In this document: piece after piece, positions 1 through 11,139 of the stretch
How positions within the stretch are numbered: the stretch's first letter is position 1
Layout: each line of letters opens with the position of its first letter
NCBI RefSeq assembly: GCF_014203665.1
Contig: NZ_JACHJN010000001.1
Span: 930,001-994,000, forward strand
From: Saccharothrix tamanrassetensis
GTDB taxonomy: Bacteria > Actinomycetota > Actinomycetes > Mycobacteriales > Pseudonocardiaceae
Length of the DNA stretch: 64,000 nucleotides
Direction of reading: 5' to 3'
Program-made: the position numbers and the translations under genes
The notes under the pieces: generated by a model
What the model was told of the DNA's origin: nothing
The model's database searches: none
What the model saw: the letters and a program-made list of their open reading frames with translations, nothing else

Positions 1-549
1 CCGGAGCCAGGCGAGTGTCTCGTCGTCGATGTCGTCCGCGCTGGCGATCGGGATGCGGACGGTGATCGCGTTGTTGCCGAGGGAGTACGCGCCCTCCAGC
101 CGTCCGGTGGGTTCGTGACCCGCGAGGCGCAGGCCGAGGTCGACCCGGGCGCGGGTGGTGGCCTTGACGATCGCGAAGGTGCGGCGCGGGGAGACCAGGG
201 CGACGTAGGTCTTGCGGGCCTGGACGCGCATCGGGCCGAGCAGGGCGGCCTCGGCCAGCAGCCGTTCCAGGATCGGGCGCAGCTCCGGCCGGTCGGCGTA
301 CTGCCGGTCGACGAGTTCGTCGGAACTGGCGGCCATGAACTCCGGATAGCCGAACCGCTCCATCAGCAGCAGCATCTGGGCGTACCCGGTGACCTCGCGT
401 TCTTTGAGCCACGAGCGCAGCTCGACCTCGGTGTCGATCCCCGACTCCAGCACCCGCCGGTTCCACTCGGGCACCCCTTCCCCGGTGCTGCGCCGCAGCA
501 GGCCCGCCGACCAGTCGACCATCTCGCGCCAGCTCTTCAACTCGGGCAT
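1..549 (-). CDS. DUF5655 domain protein (3' part outside window)
   Basis: The frame begins at an ATG (complement of 547-549) with AGGA about eight bases upstream, and it runs open off the left edge of the window after some 183 codons, so the C terminus is missing. An ATG three codons earlier (558) is less well spaced from the ribosome site. The segment RTFAIVKATTRARVDLGL and the following LEGAYSLGNNAITVRIPI resemble the DUF5655 fold, which is often found behind a DUF4287 helical region in actinobacteria. The first 80 residues are helical and fit that layout. The biochemical role of the family is unknown to me. It lies downstream of, and on the same strand as, the moxR operon, 370 bases away, so co-transcription is uncertain. 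Confidence 0.6.
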   Translation of the reverse strand, partial: MPELKSWREMVDWSAGLLRRSTGEGVPEWNRRVLESGIDTEVELRSWLKEREVTGYAQMLLLMERFGYPEFMAASSDELVDRQYADRPELRPILERLLAEAALLGPMRVQARKTYVALVSPRRTFAIVKATTRARVDLGLRLAGHEPTGRLEGAYSLGNNAITVRIPIASADDIDDETLAWLR

Positions 550-919
550 GGGCGACATCCTGCCGCGTCGGACCGGAGGGCGCGCGAGAAGCGACACGCC
601 CGGCGCACGGCTGCGGCGACTCGACGCGCGGCAGTGGCGGATCACTGGTTTGATCTTCCGGCGCAGCCGTGCGGGAACGGCCACACGGCCGGTTTCCGTG
701 CTCGTGGCGAGAGCGCGGGTCGTCGACTTCGCGCTCACCGGAGCGGCCGAGAGATCCCTCGACAGGACGACTCGGACCGCACCGGGTACCGCGCGGAACC
801 CGACGACCCGCCTCCGGCGCGGTCCCCGGCCGAAGATCCGCCCGTGGTGCTCGCCCGCGGCGAGAGCCGCCTCGGCGACGAGCGAGCCGCGAGCCACCGT
901 GACGCGCACCGAGCCGCCG
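550..919. other. intergenic stretch, no supported gene
   Basis: This 370-base stretch separates the VWA gene from the DUF5655 gene. The minus strand is open in phase with the downstream gene back to a GTG near 910, but the translation is arginine-rich, low in structure and matches no family I recognise. I see no strong hairpin or RNA gene. Confidence 0.4.
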
Positions 920-1885
920 CTAGGGCAGGCGTTGGCCGACCACCAGCGCACCCGCCACCGCGAACAACCCGAGCAGGGTTCCCAGCACCACCCAGGGTCG
1001 ACTGGCATCGGCCTGCTTCTTCTCGTAGCCGATCTGCTCGCCCAGCGTGTCGTACACCCGCCGCAGCTCCTCGGCGCTCGCCGCCTTGAAGAACTCGCCG
1101 CCGGACAGCTTCGCGATCTCCTTCATCGAGTCGTCGTCCACCGGCACCTCCTGCCGGCGGCCCTCGATCTCGACCATGCCGTCCTCGGTGCCGAACGAGA
1201 TCGTGGAGATCGGGATGCCGGCCTTCTTCGCGTCCTCCGCCGCGTCGAACGCCCGCCGCGTGCCGACCGTCTCCTTGCCGTCCGTCATCAGCACGACCCG
1301 CGCGGGAGGTGGTCCGTCCGCGCCGCCGACCACCTTGCCGAACGAGTCGATCGCCGCCAGAGCCGCCACGATGGCGTCGCCGGTCGCGGTGGACTGGGCC
1401 AGTTTCAGCCCGTCGATGCTCTGCGTGACGGCTCCGCGGTCCGTGGTCGGCGCGACGAGCACGGTCGCCGAGCCCGCGAACGAGATCAGCCCCAGGTTGA
1501 TGCCAGGTGTCAGACCGTCCGCGAACGACTTCGCCGCCACCTGGGCCGCCTCCAACCGGGACGGCTGCACGTCGGTCGCCTTCATGGACAGCGACGTGTC
1601 GATCACCAGCATGACGGTCGCCCGGTTGCGCGGCACCTTCTGCTCGGCCGTCGGGCCGGCCAGCGCCACGGTCAGCAGGATGAACGCCACCAGCAGCACC
1701 GCCGCCGGCACGTGCCGCCACCAGCCCTGCTTCTTGGGCGCGACCTTCTCCAGCATGGACAGGTTGGCGAACCGCAGCATCCGCTTGCGCAGCACGCGCT
1801 GCATCACCACGTAGAACACCGCGACCGCCGCCACGGCGAGCAGCAGCAGGAACCACCACGGCGCGGTGAAACCCGACAGGCTCAT
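920..1885 (-). CDS. VWA-domain membrane protein (BatA-like)
   Basis: This is a 321-residue protein with two N-terminal membrane helices (about 10-28 and 59-77), a von Willebrand factor A domain (about 90-280) and a C-terminal helix near 300-318. The metal-ion-dependent adhesion motif is visible as D96-T-S-L-S100. The order and topology match the last protein of the MoxR-DUF58-VWA set (Rv1479-Rv1480-Rv1481 in Mycobacterium tuberculosis), where the VWA partner is thought to work with the MoxR AAA+ ATPase in chaperone-like maturation at the envelope. Its ATG shares one base with the stop codon of the DUF58 gene, so translation is probably coupled. The family assignment is firm; the client protein is not known from sequence. 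Confidence 0.9.
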   Translation of the reverse strand: MSLSGFTAPWWFLLLLAVAAVAVFYVVMQRVLRKRMLRFANLSMLEKVAPKKQGWWRHVPAAVLLVAFILLTVALAGPTAEQKVPRNRATVMLVIDTSLSMKATDVQPSRLEAAQVAAKSFADGLTPGINLGLISFAGSATVLVAPTTDRGAVTQSIDGLKLAQSTATGDAIVAALAAIDSFGKVVGGADGPPPARVVLMTDGKETVGTRRAFDAAEDAKKAGIPISTISFGTEDGMVEIEGRRQEVPVDDDSMKEIAKLSGGEFFKAASAEELRRVYDTLGEQIGYEKKQADASRPWVVLGTLLGLFAVAGALVVGQRLP

Positions 1886-2825
1886 CAGGCCACCCCTCCC
1901 GACCAGCGGCGCTTGCGGGCGACCACGAAGCGCACGGTGTCCGCGATCCAGTCCGAGTCGGTGCGCAGCACCAGGTGTCCGGCGCCGGCTTGGCGCAGCC
2001 CCGCCGCCACCGCGGCGCGGTGCTCGGCCGCCGCGGCGCCGAACTCGCGGCGCAGCAGCGGTGACGCGGTCACCTCGCGCTGCCTGCCGGTCTCCGGGTC
2101 GGCCAGCACGACCGTGCCGATCTCCGGCAGCTCGATGTCACGCGGGTCGACGACCTCGATCGCCACCAGGTCGTGCCGGGAGGACAGGGCGCGCAGCGGG
2201 CGCTGCCAGTCCGTCGAGCCGAGGAAGTCCGAGATCACCACGACCAGGCCGCGTCGGCGTGGCGGCCGGCGCAGCTGCTCGACCAGTTCGGCCAGCGAGC
2301 CGCGGGTGCCCTCGGGGGCGCGGGGCGTTTCGGCGACCTTGCGGATCAGGCCGCGCGAGTGGGCCAGGCCACCCCGTGCGGGCACGCGGACCAGGGCGTC
2401 ACCGGTGGACACCAGCGCGCCGATCCGGTTGCCGCCGCCACGGGTCAGGTGCGCCACCGCGGCGGTCGCCGCCACCACCAGGTCGCGCTTCTCGCACACC
2501 GCCGTGCCGAAGTCCAGCGACGGCGACAGGTCGATCGCCAGCCACGTCTCCAGCTCGCGGTCCGCGACCGTCTCGCGGATGTGCGGCACCGTGGTGCGGG
2601 CGGTGACCGCCCAGTCCATCCGGCGCACGTCGTCGCCCGGCTGGTACGGCCGGGCCTCGCCCGGCTCGGAGCCCGGGCCGGGCACCAGTCCGAGGTGGTT
2701 GCCCTGGAGCAGGCCGTCCAGCCGGCGGCGGACATCCAGCTCCAAGGTGCGCAGCGCGGCCTCCATCCGGCCGCCGTGCAGGGCGGGCGGCGCCCAGTTC
2801 GGCCGCTCGGTGGGCTCCTCGGAGG

Positions 2826-2829
<4 letters not shown>
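1885..2829 (-). CDS. DUF58 domain protein of the MoxR operon
   Basis: This 314-residue cytosolic protein has the DUF58 signature YQPGDDVRRMDWAVTAR near residues 65-85, followed by a VWA-like half containing the segments LAIDLSPSL and GLVVVISDF. It sits between moxR (4-base overlap at 2826-2829) and the VWA gene (1-base overlap), the usual actinobacterial order. In characterised relatives the trio is linked to stress tolerance or cell-envelope assembly; DUF58 is thought to bridge the ATPase to membrane VWA partners. The start is ATG at 2829. No anomaly is seen. Confidence 0.88.
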
Positions 2830-3863
<1,034 letters not shown>

Positions 3864-3942
3864 CAGGTCCTCCTACGACAGGGTTGTGCGACGGTGCCGA
3901 GTCTTCCCTGTCGCCGGTATGGCTCTTGTGAAGGGGTCGGCC

Positions 3943-4452
3943 CTACCGCGCGAGATCCCCCGGCGCGTCCACGTCCCACGCCTCGCCGGGCAGCGCGGCC
4001 ACCTCGGCGGGTCGCAGCGGCCCCAGCACGGACCGCATCGACGCACCGCGCGGTTCCACCGGCATCGCCGCCCGGAGTTCGTCGGTCTCCCACACCCCCG
4101 CCAGCCACTGCGGGCGCCCCTCGTCGTCCACCAGCACGGCGGCCCCGCCGACGCCCAGCAGCCGTTCCACAGTGGACGAGGTCACCCCCGGCTGGTCCAC
4201 CGCCAGCACCACGACCCGTCGGGCAGCCACGTGCGCCAGCCCGGCCGCCACCCCCGCGACCGGCCCGCCGCCGGGCGGCTCCTCCCTGGCCCACACCACG
4301 CCCGCGACGTCCTTCGCGGGCCCCACGACGACCACGCGCCCGGCACCGCGAACGGCACCGAGCGCGTGCTCCAGCAGCGTGCGGCCGGCCACCTCGACCG
4401 AGGCCTTGTCGACGCCGCCCAACCTGCTGCCGCGACCCCCGGCGAGGATCAC
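3943..4452 (-). CDS. MobA-like molybdenum-cofactor guanylyltransferase / NTP transferase
   Basis: This 169-residue nucleotidyltransferase has the Rossmann-like start ILAGGRGSRLGGVDKASVEV, the loop that binds the nucleotide phosphates in MobA. It also carries LAVDQPGV (canonically DMPxx), where the metal-binding aspartate lies, and RPQWLAGVW. MobA transfers GMP from GTP to molybdopterin; close relatives include CTP:molybdopterin cytidylyltransferases. The GTG at 4452 leaves almost nothing before strand 1. The frame stays open upstream through codons reading roughly ALAEWDA, so an unusual start inside the preceding gene is possible. It overlaps nothing but abuts the stop of the small HhH gene, suggesting co-transcription. 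The substrate is not decidable from sequence. Confidence 0.78.
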   Translation of the reverse strand: MILAGGRGSRLGGVDKASVEVAGRTLLEHALGAVRGAGRVVVVGPAKDVAGVVWAREEPPGGGPVAGVAAGLAHVAARRVVVLAVDQPGVTSSTVERLLGVGGAAVLVDDEGRPQWLAGVWETDELRAAMPVEPRGASMRSVLGPLRPAEVAALPGEAWDVDAPGDLAR

Positions 4453-4462
4453 GGCATCCCAC

Positions 4463-4687
4463 TCAGCCAGCGCTCTTCTCCAGGTCGACCAGCGCCGCGG
4501 CGGCGCGGAAGTACTTGTTCGCGCCGAGGTCGCGGACGGTCTTGATGTTGAACGCCTCCCGCAACTTCTCCGCGTCGGAGTCGCCGACCCCGGCGAGACC
4601 GGCGACGGGGGCGTCCAGCACGTCCTTGAGAGACCCGTTCTCCAAAGCCTTGTCCAACAGCTTGTCCAGGTCAGCGGAAACCGGCAT
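4463..4687 (-). CDS. small helix-hairpin-helix-like protein
   Basis: This is a 74-residue protein if started at the ATG of 4687 (MPVSADLDKLLDKAL). Its core, PVAGLAGVGDSDAEKLREAF, looks like a helix-hairpin-helix turn with the GVGD hairpin, followed by IKTVRDLGANKYFRAAAALV. Such stand-alone HhH-like proteins are common in actinomycetes; the fold normally contacts nucleic-acid backbone or other proteins, but no function is established for this group. A longer upstream reading to 4855 is arginine-rich and unlikely to be translated. It precedes the MobA-like gene, whose start codon lies within about 10 bases of this gene's stop. Confidence 0.7.
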   Translation of the reverse strand: MPVSADLDKLLDKALENGSLKDVLDAPVAGLAGVGDSDAEKLREAFNIKTVRDLGANKYFRAAAALVDLEKSAG

Positions 4688-5113
4688 GGCCAACGTCCTT
4701 CCCAGGTGAGACTGCGGTCGGTCGGGATTGTCCTCCCCCACCGCCCGCGCCCGCCGGTCGATCATCCTCCCGGACCAACGCCCGCCACGCCTCCGGCCCG
4801 ACCCGGACCCCCGGTTCACCTGGCCGGAGCAGTCCAGCGCCGACAGCCACAACACGCCTGACAGTGGCGACCGGTTGACGGACCGTCACCGGGGAACGGT
4901 GTCGTCGGGAGCGGGTACTCACTCCCGACGACACCACTCGGCCCCCCGAGGTGACACATCGCGCCACACCCGATCCCCCAAGACGGGTGCCGCCCGATAC
5001 CGCCGTCCCGCCCTCCCGGTGGGTCGGCGGCACCAAGAGCATGCTCGACCGCGAACGCGTGTTTCCTGAACGATTCTTGAATCCGCTGGTCACACGGCCG
5101 GGAAGGGGTGCGG
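4688..5113. other. intergenic stretch with one strong hairpin
   Basis: These 426 bases lie between the small HhH gene and the methyltransferase, both on the minus strand. No reading frame with a family match is seen. The stretch contains the perfect 14-bp hairpin at 4898-4935 listed separately, and otherwise looks non-coding. Confidence 0.5.
4898..4935. terminator. perfect 14-bp inverted repeat, terminator or operator
   Basis: GGTGTCGTCGGGAG (4898-4911) pairs perfectly with CTCCCGACGACACC (4922-4935) around a 10-base loop. No T-run follows on either strand. It lies about 180 bases past the stop of the methyltransferase gene and 210 bases before the HhH gene, so it could be a hairpin-only terminator or a protein-binding site. 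Confidence 0.5.
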
Positions 5114-5803
5114 TCAGCGGTCGGTCCACACCAGGCGCCGGATGACCCGATGATCGCGGTGCGCCACCTCGGACCGACCGGTGACCGGGTGACCCCACGA
5201 GGCCAACTCGTTCTCCGTGGACCGTTCGCCCACCTCTTCGGTGAACGGGCCGATGACCAGGCGTCCACCGGGGGCGACGAACTCGTCGAGCAGCCGTGCG
5301 ACCAGGGACGCGCGTCGGTGGGCCGGGACGTACTCCAGGCCCACGCGGACGGCGTCGAAGCGGAACGGGGGCGTCCAGGACAGCACGTTGCCGAGGTGGA
5401 TGCGGTCGGCCCAGTGCGGGAGCCGGGAACGGGCGAGTGCGACGAATTCGGGCACGATGTCCACGCCGTGCGGCTCCACCGCCAAGCCCTTGTCGGCCGC
5501 CCAGCGGTGCAGGCACTCCATGAGGTAGCCGTTGGCGCAGCCGCAGTCCAGGAAGGTGCCGTCCCGGTCGAGCGCGTCCACCACGAACTTCCGACCGTCG
5601 ATCCAGCGCTGTTCGGAGCCTTCCACGCCGGACTGGCCCCACGGGGTGGGTGCGGTCAGGTAGGCGGGCCGGAGCAGCCCGGCCATGGCCTCGTGCCAAC
5701 CCCGCTCGTCGATCGCGCCCGTGCGCAGGGCGTCGTCGATGGCCGTGATCTCGCGCCACCCCAGGTCCTTCAGCGCTTCCACCGGCTCGCTCGGCGTGTC
5801 CAT
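5114..5803 (-). CDS. class I SAM-dependent methyltransferase
   Basis: This protein has 229 residues when started at ATG 5803 (MDTPSEPVEAL); an upstream ATG at 5830 adds nine residues of no family character. SAM-binding motif I is FLDCGCANGYLME, and the acidic loop HGVDIVPEF follows the second strand. Later motifs DAVRVGLEYVPAHRR and PGGRLVIGPFTEE fit a class I Rossmann methyltransferase. Unusual for this fold is a substrate half rich in Trp and His at the N terminus. The acceptor molecule is unknown, and nothing nearby names a pathway. Confidence 0.8.
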   Translation of the reverse strand: MDTPSEPVEALKDLGWREITAIDDALRTGAIDERGWHEAMAGLLRPAYLTAPTPWGQSGVEGSEQRWIDGRKFVVDALDRDGTFLDCGCANGYLMECLHRWAADKGLAVEPHGVDIVPEFVALARSRLPHWADRIHLGNVLSWTPPFRFDAVRVGLEYVPAHRRASLVARLLDEFVAPGGRLVIGPFTEEVGERSTENELASWGHPVTGRSEVAHRDHRVIRRLVWTDR

Positions 5804-5999
5804 CGACCCAGCTTGCCGTGACGGCGGCAACGGAGTCGCACCATTTCGGTCCAGTGAGCCCCTGCGCCGGTGAGGTCTGCTCGACGGTGGCCGGCGCGTG
5901 ACAGGTTAGTGCTGCGGGCAGTGGTGTCACGCCGTACGACTGACAGAACGCCGGGTTACCGGCATCCTGGTTCCGGGGTGGCCGAGATCAGGGGGCGCT

Positions 6000-6650
6000 G
6001 TGGGTGCCGAGGAACTTCTGGCGGAGCGTGATCACGTGTTGGTCGCGTTCGACGGTCCGATCGCCGCGTTGCCGTCCACCAGGTCGCCGGCCGACGGGTT
6101 GCGCGTGATGGTGGCCGAAGGCCGTCTGCCTCGGGAAGTGGCGCGAACCGACGACCCGTTCGTGATCCTCGCCTACGCGGCAACCATCGGCCCGGCCACC
6201 GAGCGGGCGGTGTACGCGCAGCTGTGCCGGATCGAGCACGGGATCGTGGCCGTCGCACGGGTCGCGCCCGGCATCCGCGAGGCCCTCGCCGCGACAGCCG
6301 CCGCCGGCACGCGGATCACCGTGGTCAGCAGCCTGGACCTCGCGGCGGTCAGGGCGTTCCTCGTGCTGCACGGACTGGAAGATCGGGTCCACCACCTCGC
6401 CGCGCGCACCGGGCCGGACCGCACCGTCCTGCCACCGGCCCCGGACCTCGTCACCCTGGCGATCCACACGTGCGCCATCCCGGTGGAGTCGTGCGTGTTC
6501 GTCGGCGCCACGGACCACGACCTCACCGCAGCCCGCGCGGCCGGCGTCGAGACGATTCACCACCGTCGCGTCACCTTCACACCTGCACCGCAATCGGCAG
6601 CACCACGGAATCCCTGGTTCGACGCGCTTTCGGCTCCGACGAAGAGGTAA
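6000..6650 (+). CDS. HAD-like protein with missing nucleophile
   Basis: This 216-residue protein starts at GTG 6000. The layout is that of haloacid-dehalogenase hydrolases of the phosphoglycolate-phosphatase type: motif I HVLVAFDGPIA, cap, motif II ITVVSS, and motif IV VFVGATDHDLTAARAAGV. In active enzymes motif I reads DxDG[TP]. Here the first aspartate, which forms the phospho-enzyme, is Ala16, while Asp18 is kept. Motif IV is GATDHD rather than GDxxxD. The protein may therefore bind rather than hydrolyse phosphate esters, or be a decaying gene. It stands alone between oppositely oriented genes. Confidence 0.75.
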   Translation: MGAEELLAERDHVLVAFDGPIAALPSTRSPADGLRVMVAEGRLPREVARTDDPFVILAYAATIGPATERAVYAQLCRIEHGIVAVARVAPGIREALAATAAAGTRITVVSSLDLAAVRAFLVLHGLEDRVHHLAARTGPDRTVLPPAPDLVTLAIHTCAIPVESCVFVGATDHDLTAARAAGVETIHHRRVTFTPAPQSAAPRNPWFDALSAPTKR

Positions 6651-6710
6651 CGCCGTCCAGCCCCGGACACCGCGTCCGGCGCCACGGACATCTCGCACGA
6701 ACACGGGTGC

Positions 6711-7382
6711 CTACGGGTCGTGCCGCCGGCGCACCATTTCGTTGATCCAGACGGGCGCGAACGGAGACGTGCAGTTCGGAGGAGTCGGGTAGTCCTTGAG
6801 CACCTCCAAGCGCTCGCCGATGTCAATCGCACGGACGCGGTGCTCGGCGTGATCGATCCCGATCTGGGCCAGGCAGCTGTTCATCGCCCACTGGAGTCGG
6901 TCCGGGGCGTCTTTCATCTCCGCCTCGATGACGTCGAGCAGACCCACGAGGTCGAGGCCCTCGGGCTTCTTCGCCACGCGTTCGGTGGTCAGCGCCCAGC
7001 CGGCACTGGCGACCACCGGATCCGGATCGGCGGACCAGGCCAGGCGCAGCCCTTCGGCGTGCGGGCTCTTCTTCACCACGTAGTTCACCAGCCAGTCGAG
7101 CACCTTGGGGGTGCGCGCCTCCCGCAACATGACGTCCAACTCGTCACGTTCGAACGCCTTCGGGCGGCAGATCAGGGTGGCCAGCAGTCTCGCCGCGGTG
7201 TCACCCGTCCCCCAGAGCCGACACGCGAGTTCCTGCTGCGTTTTCAGCCGCTTCGCGAGCGCGCGCAGCTCGCCGAGGTTGACACCGTGATCGTCACCGC
7301 GCTTCTCGTTGACCGCGCGTGCTTTCGGGTCTTCGAGCGCGGCCAGCTCGGCCAGCACCTCTGCCGCTGTCGTCCCAGTCAC
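6711..7382 (-). CDS. AlkD-like DNA alkylation repair protein
   Basis: This is a 223-residue all-helical protein made of HEAT-like repeats. Segments such as RALAKRLKTQQELACRLW, LDWLVNYVVKKSPHAEGLRL and MNSCLAQIGIDHAEHRVRA match the AlkD/AlkC-type DNA glycosylase family, which excises positively charged alkylated bases (3-methyl and 7-methyl purines) without base flipping. The conserved tryptophan/aspartate neighbourhood (LDWLVN and WSADPDPVVASAGW) is present. The C terminus carries the family phrase LKDYPTPPNCTSPFAP. It starts at ATG 7382; no partner gene is adjacent. Confidence 0.82.
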   Translation of the reverse strand: MTGTTAAEVLAELAALEDPKARAVNEKRGDDHGVNLGELRALAKRLKTQQELACRLWGTGDTAARLLATLICRPKAFERDELDVMLREARTPKVLDWLVNYVVKKSPHAEGLRLAWSADPDPVVASAGWALTTERVAKKPEGLDLVGLLDVIEAEMKDAPDRLQWAMNSCLAQIGIDHAEHRVRAIDIGERLEVLKDYPTPPNCTSPFAPVWINEMVRRRHDP

Positions 7383-7542
7383 CTCAACCCCCTGCCCACC
7401 ACCGGTGAAGTCCGGCCCATGAAGAGACCACAGTCAACCAGGTGACGAACAAGCGCATCAGCGCCCCAGTGTCGTGAAGCAGGCGGGGGCCTTCTGATCG
7501 GCCGGCGAACAGGCGGGCACGACCTCGGCACACCGGGGCGTG

Positions 7543-8319
7543 TCACTGCCGGTCGTCTCGCGCTCTGGAGCGGTGCGCGTGGCGAGTCGCCCACCTGGTC
7601 AGGCCGATCGCAATCGCCACGAGAGCCATACCGGCCAGGATGTCGAGGACGTAGTGGTGTCCGGTGACGAGGACGACGAACGCGGTGAGAAGGGGGTAGA
7701 GCCAAGCCGACCGGGCGGCTCGTGGAGCGCGGTCGCGCAGGGTCGACCACACGGCATAGCCGCACCAGGTCGTCCAGGCGACGTGCATGCTCGGCATCGC
7801 CGCCAGCAGGTTCACGCCGGGACGGGGAATGCGGGACTGGGCCCCGAAGAGGATGTCGTACGTGGCCATGTAGTCGACGATGCCGGGCTGGGCGAAACGT
7901 GGTGGTGCCTCCGGGTAGAGCCACACGAGCGGGAGGTCCAGGACCATCGTCACCACCAGGACGGTCCGCAGGTGGTTGTAGTGCGTTCGTCGGGCGATGT
8001 AGAGCCAGATCAGGACAGCCGGCACAGCCAGGACGCTCAGGCGGTAGAAGTAGCCGGTCAGGTGGATCGCGACGGGGTGCGCGAGCATCGCGTGGTTGAG
8101 CGGCTGCTCGATCGCGATGTGGAGGATCTGCTCCAGGCGCTGGACGTGCAGGGCGTTGCTCGTCGCCGCCGGTTCGCCGCGGTCGACTGCCGCCCGGATC
8201 AGCCCGAAAGCGAAATACCCGGCGACCAGCAGCGGCACTTCGAAGTACCACGTGGATCGCTTGTGCTGGCGGGGTAATGGCGGCATGCGCCGAGAGGGTA
8301 CGCGGGCTCCGGAGGACAT
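7543..8319 (-). CDS. PAP2/AUR1-type membrane phosphatase
   Basis: This 258-residue integral membrane protein has five to six predicted helices. Phosphatase motifs of the PAP2 (inositolphosphotransferase/AUR1-like) class are visible: PSMHVAWTTW, with the first catalytic histidine, and TGHHYVLDILAG, with the second histidine and the aspartate. The upstream arginine motif is less clear. The family acts on lipid phosphates or transfers phospho-headgroups at the membrane. The ATG at 8319 gives a basic leader, and an in-frame ATG at 8286 (MPPLPRQHKR) is an equally good start. Substrate unknown. Confidence 0.82.
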   Translation of the reverse strand: MSSGARVPSRRMPPLPRQHKRSTWYFEVPLLVAGYFAFGLIRAAVDRGEPAATSNALHVQRLEQILHIAIEQPLNHAMLAHPVAIHLTGYFYRLSVLAVPAVLIWLYIARRTHYNHLRTVLVVTMVLDLPLVWLYPEAPPRFAQPGIVDYMATYDILFGAQSRIPRPGVNLLAAMPSMHVAWTTWCGYAVWSTLRDRAPRAARSAWLYPLLTAFVVLVTGHHYVLDILAGMALVAIAIGLTRWATRHAHRSRARDDRQ

Positions 8320-8508
8320 TCCGGGTCGGTCTCAGGGTGATCCCGGACGGCGCGACCGCCGGTCCGGCCTAGAGTTCGGAACACGGACCGCGAACCCGGC
8401 CGTCACTCTCGACCTTCCAGCGGAGGACGACTCCGATGTCGACAACCGGGTCCATCGGCGAGGCCTGACAACGGATCAGCGCCCACAACGGGCCACCCAG
8501 GAGCAGCG

Positions 8509-8748
8509 GTGAACACTTCCGGACCGGAATTCAGCCACTTCGTCAACACCCGGCCGCCGCACAGGCACTGGACGATCATCGGTGTCGCGGATTCGGCGGA
8601 CGACCCGGGTGTGCGGTCGGTCGAGATCTTCCAGGGCCCCGACCACGACGAGCCGCGACTGGTGCTCGCACCCGAGGAGGTGCCCCAGTTCGTCGCGGGC
8701 CTCATCGCCACGGTCATGCCCGGCGATCTGACCGCGGAAGAAGACTGA
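8509..8748 (+). CDS. small hypothetical protein
   Basis: This 79-residue acidic protein starts at GTG 8509, preceded by AGGAG (8499-8503) with five-base spacing. It reads FVNTRPPHRHWTIIGVAD and later PRLVLAPEEVPQFVAGLIA. The last part faintly recalls the end of DUF397 proteins, but the Trp/Gly-rich first half of that family is absent, so I leave it unassigned. It converges on leuD with a good terminator hairpin between them. Confidence 0.55.
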   Translation: MNTSGPEFSHFVNTRPPHRHWTIIGVADSADDPGVRSVEIFQGPDHDEPRLVLAPEEVPQFVAGLIATVMPGDLTAEED

Positions 8749-8856
8749 GCCCCTTCCGACCTCGTCCGGCGTCCGGGTGGCGTGAGGACCACTCGGCCCG
8801 TCGTTCCCAGCGGCTGCGCGATCGTTCGTATCGGACAGCCGGAACAGCCGCAGCGG

Positions 8857-8883
8857 CGGGCGGGGGTTTCCGGCCCCCGCCCG
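8857..8883. terminator. bidirectional hairpin between small ORF and leuD
   Basis: CGGGCGGGGG (8857-8866) pairs with CCCCCGCCCG (8874-8883) across a 7-base loop. It lies between two converging genes and can end transcripts from both, notably the leu operon. Confidence 0.7.
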
Positions 8884-8916
8884 GCATTCCGCACACGGTG
8901 GCGGGCACCGCGCTGG

Positions 8917-9510
8917 TCACCGAGGGAGGGTGCGAGGCCGGTACGGAGGACGCCGCGCCTCGTACTCCGCGATGTCGGTTTCGTGTTCCAGCGTCAGGCT
9001 GATGTCGTCCAGGCCCTCCAACAGGCGCCACCGGGCGTTGTCGTCGATGTCGAAATCAGCCGTGATCCCCTCGGCACGGACCTGGCGGTCGACCAGGTCC
9101 ACGGTCACCTCGGCCGTGGGGTCGGCCTCGGTCAGCTCCCAGAGCCGCTCGACGGTCTCCTGCGGCAGCATCACGGTCAGCAGACCGTTCTTGAGGGAGT
9201 TGCCGCGGAAGATGTCGGCGAAGCGGGGGGAGATGACGGCCTTGAAGCCGTAGTTCTGCAGCGCCCAGACGGCGTGCTCGCGGGAGGAGCCGGTGCCGAA
9301 GTCCGCGCCGGCGACCAGCACGGTGGCGCCCTGCCGGGCGGGCTCGTTGAGGACGAACTCAGGGTCCTTGCGCCAGGCGTCGAAGAGCCCGTCCTCGAAG
9401 CCGTCCCGGGTGACCTTCTTCAGCCAGTGGGCGGGGATGATCTGGTCGGTGTCGACGTTGCTGCGGCGCAGCGGGACGACCCGGCCGGTGTGGGTGGTGA
9501 AGGCTTCCAT
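8917..9510 (-). CDS. leuD: 3-isopropylmalate dehydratase small subunit
   Basis: This 197-residue swivel-domain subunit pairs with LeuC to isomerise 2-isopropylmalate to 3-isopropylmalate. Family marks are [17 protein letters not shown] near the start and [17 protein letters not shown] around residues 65-80, the substrate-binding loop of aconitase-like small subunits. Translation starts at ATG 9510, only five bases after the leuC stop, as expected for a heterodimer made in equal amounts. It is the last gene of the leftward ligase-leuA-leuB-leuC-leuD run. Length is normal. Confidence 0.95.
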   Translation of the reverse strand: MEAFTTHTGRVVPLRRSNVDTDQIIPAHWLKKVTRDGFEDGLFDAWRKDPEFVLNEPARQGATVLVAGADFGTGSSREHAVWALQNYGFKAVISPRFADIFRGNSLKNGLLTVMLPQETVERLWELTEADPTAEVTVDLVDRQVRAEGITADFDIDDNARWRLLEGLDDISLTLEHETDIAEYEARRPPYRPRTLPR

Positions 9511-9515
9511 GGTGT

Positions 9516-10937
<1,422 letters not shown>

Positions 10938-11139
10938 GAACTTCCCTCCGAGCGAGTGGATGGGGCCGGAGCCGGAGTGGCGCCGGTTTTCACGCTGTGG
11001 CCGCTCGGAGCGCCTCGTCCCGTGGGACACCGGTGGCACTCCGTGAAATGCACTGGGAATCCGACGCGCCGGATCAGGCCCTGCACCGACCCGCCGCGGC
11101 CGAAAATCGTTCTCACCGACCAGGTGGCCGGTCGACGGC

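Noticed and set aside
8509-8748. DUF397 assignment for the small protein
   Set aside because: Only the last few residues resemble DUF397; the conserved Trp/Cys pattern is missing and no DUF5753 regulator is next to it.
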